Assembly (NCBI GenBank): GCA_019307645.1 | Contig: JAFDJF010000086.1 | Span: 1-7,774 of the forward strand | Reading direction: 5' to 3' | DNA length: 7,774 nt | Source of the DNA: Deltaproteobacteria bacterium | GTDB lineage: Bacteria; Desulfobacterota; DSM-4660; Desulfatiglandales; Desulfatiglandaceae | Shown: one piece after another, positions 4,907 through 7,774 of the stretch | How positions within the stretch are numbered: position 1 is the first letter of the stretch | How the letters are laid out: every line of letters starts with the position of its first letter | Translations under genes and position numbers: made by a program | The notes under the pieces: generated by a model | Told to the model about the DNA's origin: nothing | The model's input: only the letters and a program-made list of their open reading frames with translations | Databases searched by the model: none

Positions 4907-5770
4907 ATGCCAGTTATTAAAATGAAACAGCTTTTGGAAGCAGGATTCCACTTCGGACACAGGACCCGACGTTGGAACCCGAAAATGAAACCGTATATAT
5001 TCGGAGCACGCAATGGTATTCACATCATTGACCTCCAAAAAACAGTCAAGCTCTTTGAAACCACCTATAAGTTTGTCACCAAGATCGTGTCTGAAGGCTA
5101 TCCCGTATTATTTGTAGGAACAAAGAGGCAGAGCAAGGATTCTGTTATGGAAGAAAGCGAACGCTGCGGCATGTTTTTCGTGGCAAACCGCTGGCTCGGA
5201 GGAACACTGACCAATTTTCAGACAATCAAAAAAAGTATCGCTCGACTAAAAGAACTGGAAAATATGAAAAGGGATGGTTCCATTAATCGATACAAGAAGA
5301 AAGAAATATTGAAGATGGAAAAAGAGTTGGTCAAATTAGAGAGGAACCTTGGCGGGATCAAAAACATGGACGATCAGCCGGGAGCTGTTTTCGTTGTTGA
5401 CCCCAAACGGGACAAAATTGCGGTCAAAGAGGCCAGAAGGCTAAAGATTCCGGTGATTGCAATCGGCGACTCGAACTGTGACCCGGATGATATAGATTTT
5501 ATTATCCCCGGCAATGACGACGCCATACGATCCATAAGGCTGATCTGCTCCAAAATAGCCGATGCGTGTATCGAAGGACACAACCTGGCCGAGGAGAGGT
5601 TAAGAGCAGAGGCTGAACTGCAGAAAAAACAGGAAGAGGCTAAAATTGTTGCTTCTGAATCTGAAGAGGGCGAAGAAGGCGGACCCGAAGTCATTGTCCT
5701 GCCAAAGAAAGAAGAACCGGAAGCAAGGGATGAAACAAAACAGGAGACACCGGAATCCGCCTCCGAGTAA
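4907..5770 (+). CDS. rpsB: 30S ribosomal protein S2 (287 aa)
   Basis: S2 is a small-subunit ribosomal protein needed late in 30S assembly and for S1 binding. The N-terminus ([26 protein letters not shown]) and the block [10 protein letters not shown] are classic S2 signatures. So are [22 protein letters not shown] and [19 protein letters not shown], and later [33 protein letters not shown] 4907 has AGGAGG at 4896-4901, spacer 5. At 287 aa it is about 45 residues longer than E. coli S2 (241 aa). The excess is a C-terminal tail from about residue 226 that begins as a charged helix ([19 protein letters not shown]) and becomes acidic and probably disordered. It is first gene of rpsB-tsf-pyrH-frr. 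Confidence 0.97.
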   Translation: MPVIKMKQLLEAGFHFGHRTRRWNPKMKPYIFGARNGIHIIDLQKTVKLFETTYKFVTKIVSEGYPVLFVGTKRQSKDSVMEESERCGMFFVANRWLGGTLTNFQTIKKSIARLKELENMKRDGSINRYKKKEILKMEKELVKLERNLGGIKNMDDQPGAVFVVDPKRDKIAVKEARRLKIPVIAIGDSNCDPDDIDFIIPGNDDAIRSIRLICSKIADACIEGHNLAEERLRAEAELQKKQEEAKIVASESEEGEEGGPEVIVLPKKEEPEARDETKQETPESASE

Positions 5771-5780
5771 ACAAACATCC

Positions 5781-5871
5781 AAGGTTCAAGGTTTGCGGCA
5801 CTCGGTATGGGTACAAAGGATATTGAACAGGCCCTACTCTGTACTTTAGACCTGAAACCTTATACCTTTTT
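5781..5871. repeat. inverted-repeat element in the rpsB-tsf spacer
   Basis: AAGGTTCAAGGTTT (5781-5794) pairs 12/14 with AAACCTTATACCTT (5855-5868) across about 60 nt. Bases 5850-5871 match 20/22 with 4267-4288, next to the 76-aa gene. In the rpsB transcript the arms could fold and affect read-through to tsf, possibly setting the S2:EF-Ts ratio. The right arm ends CCTTTTTT, giving it some terminator character. Confidence 0.55.
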
Positions 5872-5927
5872 TCTTTGTTACCGCATGAATTGAAAACCTT
5901 CAATCGAAAACCGAAGGGAGATCTAAA

Positions 5928-6530
5928 TTGGAAATTTCCGCATCATTGATAAAAGAATTGAGAGAAAAAACCGGTGTCGGCATCATGGACTGCAAAAAAG
6001 CCCTGAAAGAATGCGATGGAGACATCGAAAAATCAGTTGAATATTTGAGAAAAAAGGGGATCGCAACGGCCAAGAAACGCGGGGGCCGGGCAACATCCCA
6101 GGGTCAAATTCAGTCCTACATCCACGCAGGCGGCAAAATTGGCGTTCTTGTGGAAGTTAACAGTGAAACCGACTTTTCAGCAAAGACAGATGATTTTACG
6201 GACTTTGTAAAAGATATCGCCATGCAGATCGCTGCGACAGCACCCATCGCCATCAATCGGGAAAGCGTGTCGGAAGATGTAATGGAAAAAGAGAAGGATA
6301 TCTATGCCACCCAGGCAAGGGAATCAGGCAAACCGGAAAAAATCATAGACAAAATTGTCGAAGGAAAAATGAAAAAGTTCTTTTCCGAATCCTGCCTCAT
6401 GGAACAAGCGTACGTAAAAAATCCGGATATCACCGTTCAGGATCTTTTAAACGAGTTGATGGCAAAAACCGGAGAAAACATTGTAATCAGCCGTTTTTCC
6501 CGTTTCCAGCTTGGAGATGCCGGTGAATGA
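5928..6530 (+). CDS. tsf: elongation factor Ts, short form (200 aa)
   Basis: EF-Ts is the guanine-nucleotide exchange factor that recycles EF-Tu-GDP. The N-terminal domain carries the signature LIKELREKTGVGIMDCKKAL (7-26), followed by DGDIEKSVEYLRKKG. The EF-Tu-contacting TDF motif appears as SETDFSAKTDDF (residues 79-90), with Ser where most have Val. At 200 aa it is a compact form like those of Thermus and many non-enteric bacteria, against 283 aa in E. coli, and retains one core repeat. The start is TTG at 5928 with AGGGAG at 5915-5920 (spacer 7). The first upstream in-frame stop is TGA at 5886-5888 and no ATG or GTG lies between, so TTG is the only sensible start. Its 3' end overlaps pyrH by 8 nt. 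Confidence 0.95.
   Translation: MEISASLIKELREKTGVGIMDCKKALKECDGDIEKSVEYLRKKGIATAKKRGGRATSQGQIQSYIHAGGKIGVLVEVNSETDFSAKTDDFTDFVKDIAMQIAATAPIAINRESVSEDVMEKEKDIYATQARESGKPEKIIDKIVEGKMKKFFSESCLMEQAYVKNPDITVQDLLNELMAKTGENIVISRFSRFQLGDAGE
6513..6516 (+). promoter_or_regulatory. ribosome binding site deciding the GTG start of pyrH
   Basis: GGAG lies inside the last codons of tsf, 6 nt before GTG 6523. It abuts the in-frame ATG at 6517 and lies within the frame opened by TTG 6511, so neither of those starts has a usable site. Confidence 0.6.
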
Positions 6531-7251
6531 TACTCGCCCCCACTATAGGCGGATACTGCTCAAATTAAGTGGAGAAGCCCTGATGGGGGATCAATCCTTC
6601 GGGATCGATCCATCAGTTCTTGAAACTGTGGCCACCGAGATATCAGACATACATAAGCTCGGTGTTGAGATAGGGATTGTCATTGGTGGAGGGAATATCT
6701 TCCGAGGGCTTCAGTCTGAGGCATTCGGAGTGGAACGCGTTGCCGGTGACCACATGGGAATGCTTGCAACCGTCATAAACAGCATTGCATTAGGTGAGGT
6801 TTTAAAGAAAATCGGCCTCGAATCCAGAGTCATGTCCGCCCTTGATATCCACAGGGTCGCGGAGTCCTATGACAGGGGACAAGCGATCAAGCACCTTTCC
6901 AAAAAACGCATTGTCATCTTTGGCGCTGGCACGGGGAACCCCTATTTCACCACGGATACCGCCGCGACTCTCAGGGCACTTGAAACAGATGCGGAAGTCC
7001 TTATGAAGGCAACCAACGTGGATGGCGTCTATGATGCGGATCCGAAACTGGAACCTTCCGCCAAACCATTTTCCGAGCTTACATACGGCGAGGTCCTGGA
7101 AAAAAATCTAAAAGTCATGGACCTGACTGCCGTATCCCTGGCCATGGGTCAGCAATTGCCGATTATCGTCTTCAACCTGGGGGATGCGGGAAACATAATG
7201 AAAGCGGTTTCAGGCGAAAAGGTGGGGACATTAATCAGAGGAGAACAATAA
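6523..7251 (+). CDS. pyrH: uridylate (UMP) kinase (242 aa)
   Basis: This bacterial UMP kinase of the amino-acid-kinase fold phosphorylates UMP to UDP with ATP in pyrimidine nucleotide synthesis. Visible motifs are RILLKLSGEALMG (residues 10-22), GIVIGGGNIFRG (51-62), DHMGMLATVINSIAL, FGAGTGNPYFTTDTAATLRALE, MKATNVDGVYDADPK and AVSLAMGQQLPIIVFNL. All are typical of PyrH. GTG 6523 is preferred over TTG 6511 and ATG 6517 on ribosome-binding-site spacing, and it gives 242 aa, matching the usual length of about 240. This start overlaps the tsf stop by 8 nt, suggesting translational coupling. The PyrH family is usually hexameric and regulated by UTP and GTP; that is family knowledge, not visible here. 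Confidence 0.95.
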   Translation: MNDTRPHYRRILLKLSGEALMGDQSFGIDPSVLETVATEISDIHKLGVEIGIVIGGGNIFRGLQSEAFGVERVAGDHMGMLATVINSIALGEVLKKIGLESRVMSALDIHRVAESYDRGQAIKHLSKKRIVIFGAGTGNPYFTTDTAATLRALETDAEVLMKATNVDGVYDADPKLEPSAKPFSELTYGEVLEKNLKVMDLTAVSLAMGQQLPIIVFNLGDAGNIMKAVSGEKVGTLIRGEQ

Positions 7252-7774
7252 TGATAGATGAGATCCTTTCCGAGCTACGCGACGATATGACAAAATCCGC
7301 GGAGTCCCTCAAGAAGGACTTCAACCGGATAAGGACCGGTCGTGCATCCACTGCCCTGCTGGACGGAATTCGAGTTGTGGCATATGAGACACAAATGCCT
7401 CTGGATCAGGTTGCTACAATTTCTGCCCCTGAAAGCCGCCTTATCATTATTCAACCCTGGGACCAAACCATAATTGGTGACGTTGAAAAGGCCATCCTGA
7501 AATCCGAACTGGGACTGACCCCCATGAATGACGGTAAGATCATTAGAATCGCGATTCCGCCGCTTACCGGAGAACGGCGAAAGGAACTTGCAAAACTGGC
7601 AAGGAAAATGGCCGAGGACAACAAGATCTCCATTCGCAATCACCGGCGGGAAGCCAATGATATGCTCAAGGAAATGAAAAACGATAAAGATATTTCCGAG
7701 GATGAAATGCACAAGGGCTTAAATGAAGTGCAGAAGGTAACAGACGAGTTCATTAAGAAAATTGATGAAATAAC
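7251..7774 (+). CDS. frr: ribosome recycling factor (3' end cut by the window)
   Basis: RRF splits post-termination ribosomes together with EF-G. The open frame begins at ATG 7251, whose A is the last base of the pyrH TAA stop, with AGGAG at 7239-7243 (spacer 7). It stays open for 174 codons to the window end. Diagnostic segments are FNRIRTGRASTALLDGIRV, LDQVATISAPESRLIIIQPWD, LKSELGLTPMNDGKIIRIAI, PPLTGERRKEL, ISIRNHRREANDMLK and a final QKVTDEFIKKIDEI. RRF is normally about 185 aa, so roughly ten codons and the stop are missing only because the window ends. It is the fourth gene of the conserved rpsB-tsf-pyrH-frr order. Confidence 0.96.
   Translation, partial: MIDEILSELRDDMTKSAESLKKDFNRIRTGRASTALLDGIRVVAYETQMPLDQVATISAPESRLIIIQPWDQTIIGDVEKAILKSELGLTPMNDGKIIRIAIPPLTGERRKELAKLARKMAEDNKISIRNHRREANDMLKEMKNDKDISEDEMHKGLNEVQKVTDEFIKKIDEI

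Noticed and set aside
5374..5778. 134-codon minus-strand frame opposite rpsB
   Set aside because: A serine-rich translation caused by the Glu/Lys-rich S2 tail on the other strand; rpsB is certain.
6511..6522. Longer pyrH starts at TTG 6511 or ATG 6517
   Set aside because: TTG has no upstream ribosome binding site and ATG has no spacer from GGAG, while GTG 6523 has GGAG with a 6-nt spacer and gives the usual protein length.
7275..7712. 145-codon minus-strand frame near the right end
   Set aside because: The plus strand here encodes an unmistakable ribosome recycling factor.
7251..7774. Missing stop codon of frr as a possible truncation
   Set aside because: The frame is open to the last base and lies about ten codons short of normal length, so the window edge explains it.

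Overview
This window looks like chromosomal DNA from an anaerobic member of the Deltaproteobacteria/Desulfobacterota. That is an inference from gene content and style: acyl-CoA metabolism next to a 2-hydroxyacyl-CoA dehydratase/benzoyl-CoA reductase-type gene, intermediate GC, strong GGAGG-type ribosome binding sites, frequent GTG/TTG starts, and palindrome-rich intergenic repeats. No sequence search was possible, so the lineage is a suggestion only.

Left block (1-2703, minus strand): an apparent operon read right to left. It holds a TetR-family repressor, a 250-aa crotonase-family protein, a 260-aa enoyl-CoA hydratase, and the first 37 codons of a gene resembling a 2-hydroxyacyl-CoA dehydratase/benzoyl-CoA reductase subunit, which continues past the window edge. 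A sigma70-like promoter with two operator-like palindromes lies upstream of tetR. The simplest reading is a repressor-controlled cluster for anaerobic breakdown of an aromatic, branched or hydroxy acid through CoA thioesters. A 99-bp element with perfect terminal inverted repeats and flanking TA dinucleotides (MITE-like) sits between the two hydratase genes.

Middle block (2734-4507, minus strand): a 76-aa basic protein of unknown function and a GTG-started HD-domain dNTP triphosphohydrolase (dGTPase-like). After these come about 215 bp of hairpin-rich 3' untranslated sequence and a strong intrinsic terminator. A repeat built from AAGGTATAGGG-like units lies between the two genes.

Right block (4530-7774, plus strand): the classical translation/nucleotide operon rpsB-tsf-pyrH-frr (ribosomal protein S2, EF-Ts, UMP kinase, ribosome recycling factor). 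The frr gene is cut by the window end about ten codons before its expected stop. A roughly 300-nt structured leader precedes rpsB and is a candidate for S2 autoregulation. The rpsB-tsf spacer carries a second copy of the repeat family found upstream of the dGTPase gene. tsf to frr are tightly packed: the pyrH start overlaps tsf by 8 nt and frr overlaps the pyrH stop by 1 nt.

The coding genes belong to known families, except the 76-aa protein. The most interesting material is non-coding: the TA-flanked element, the dispersed inverted repeats, a 30-bp palindrome on a shared -35 between divergent promoters, and the rpsB leader. I saw no clear undescribed multi-gene system.
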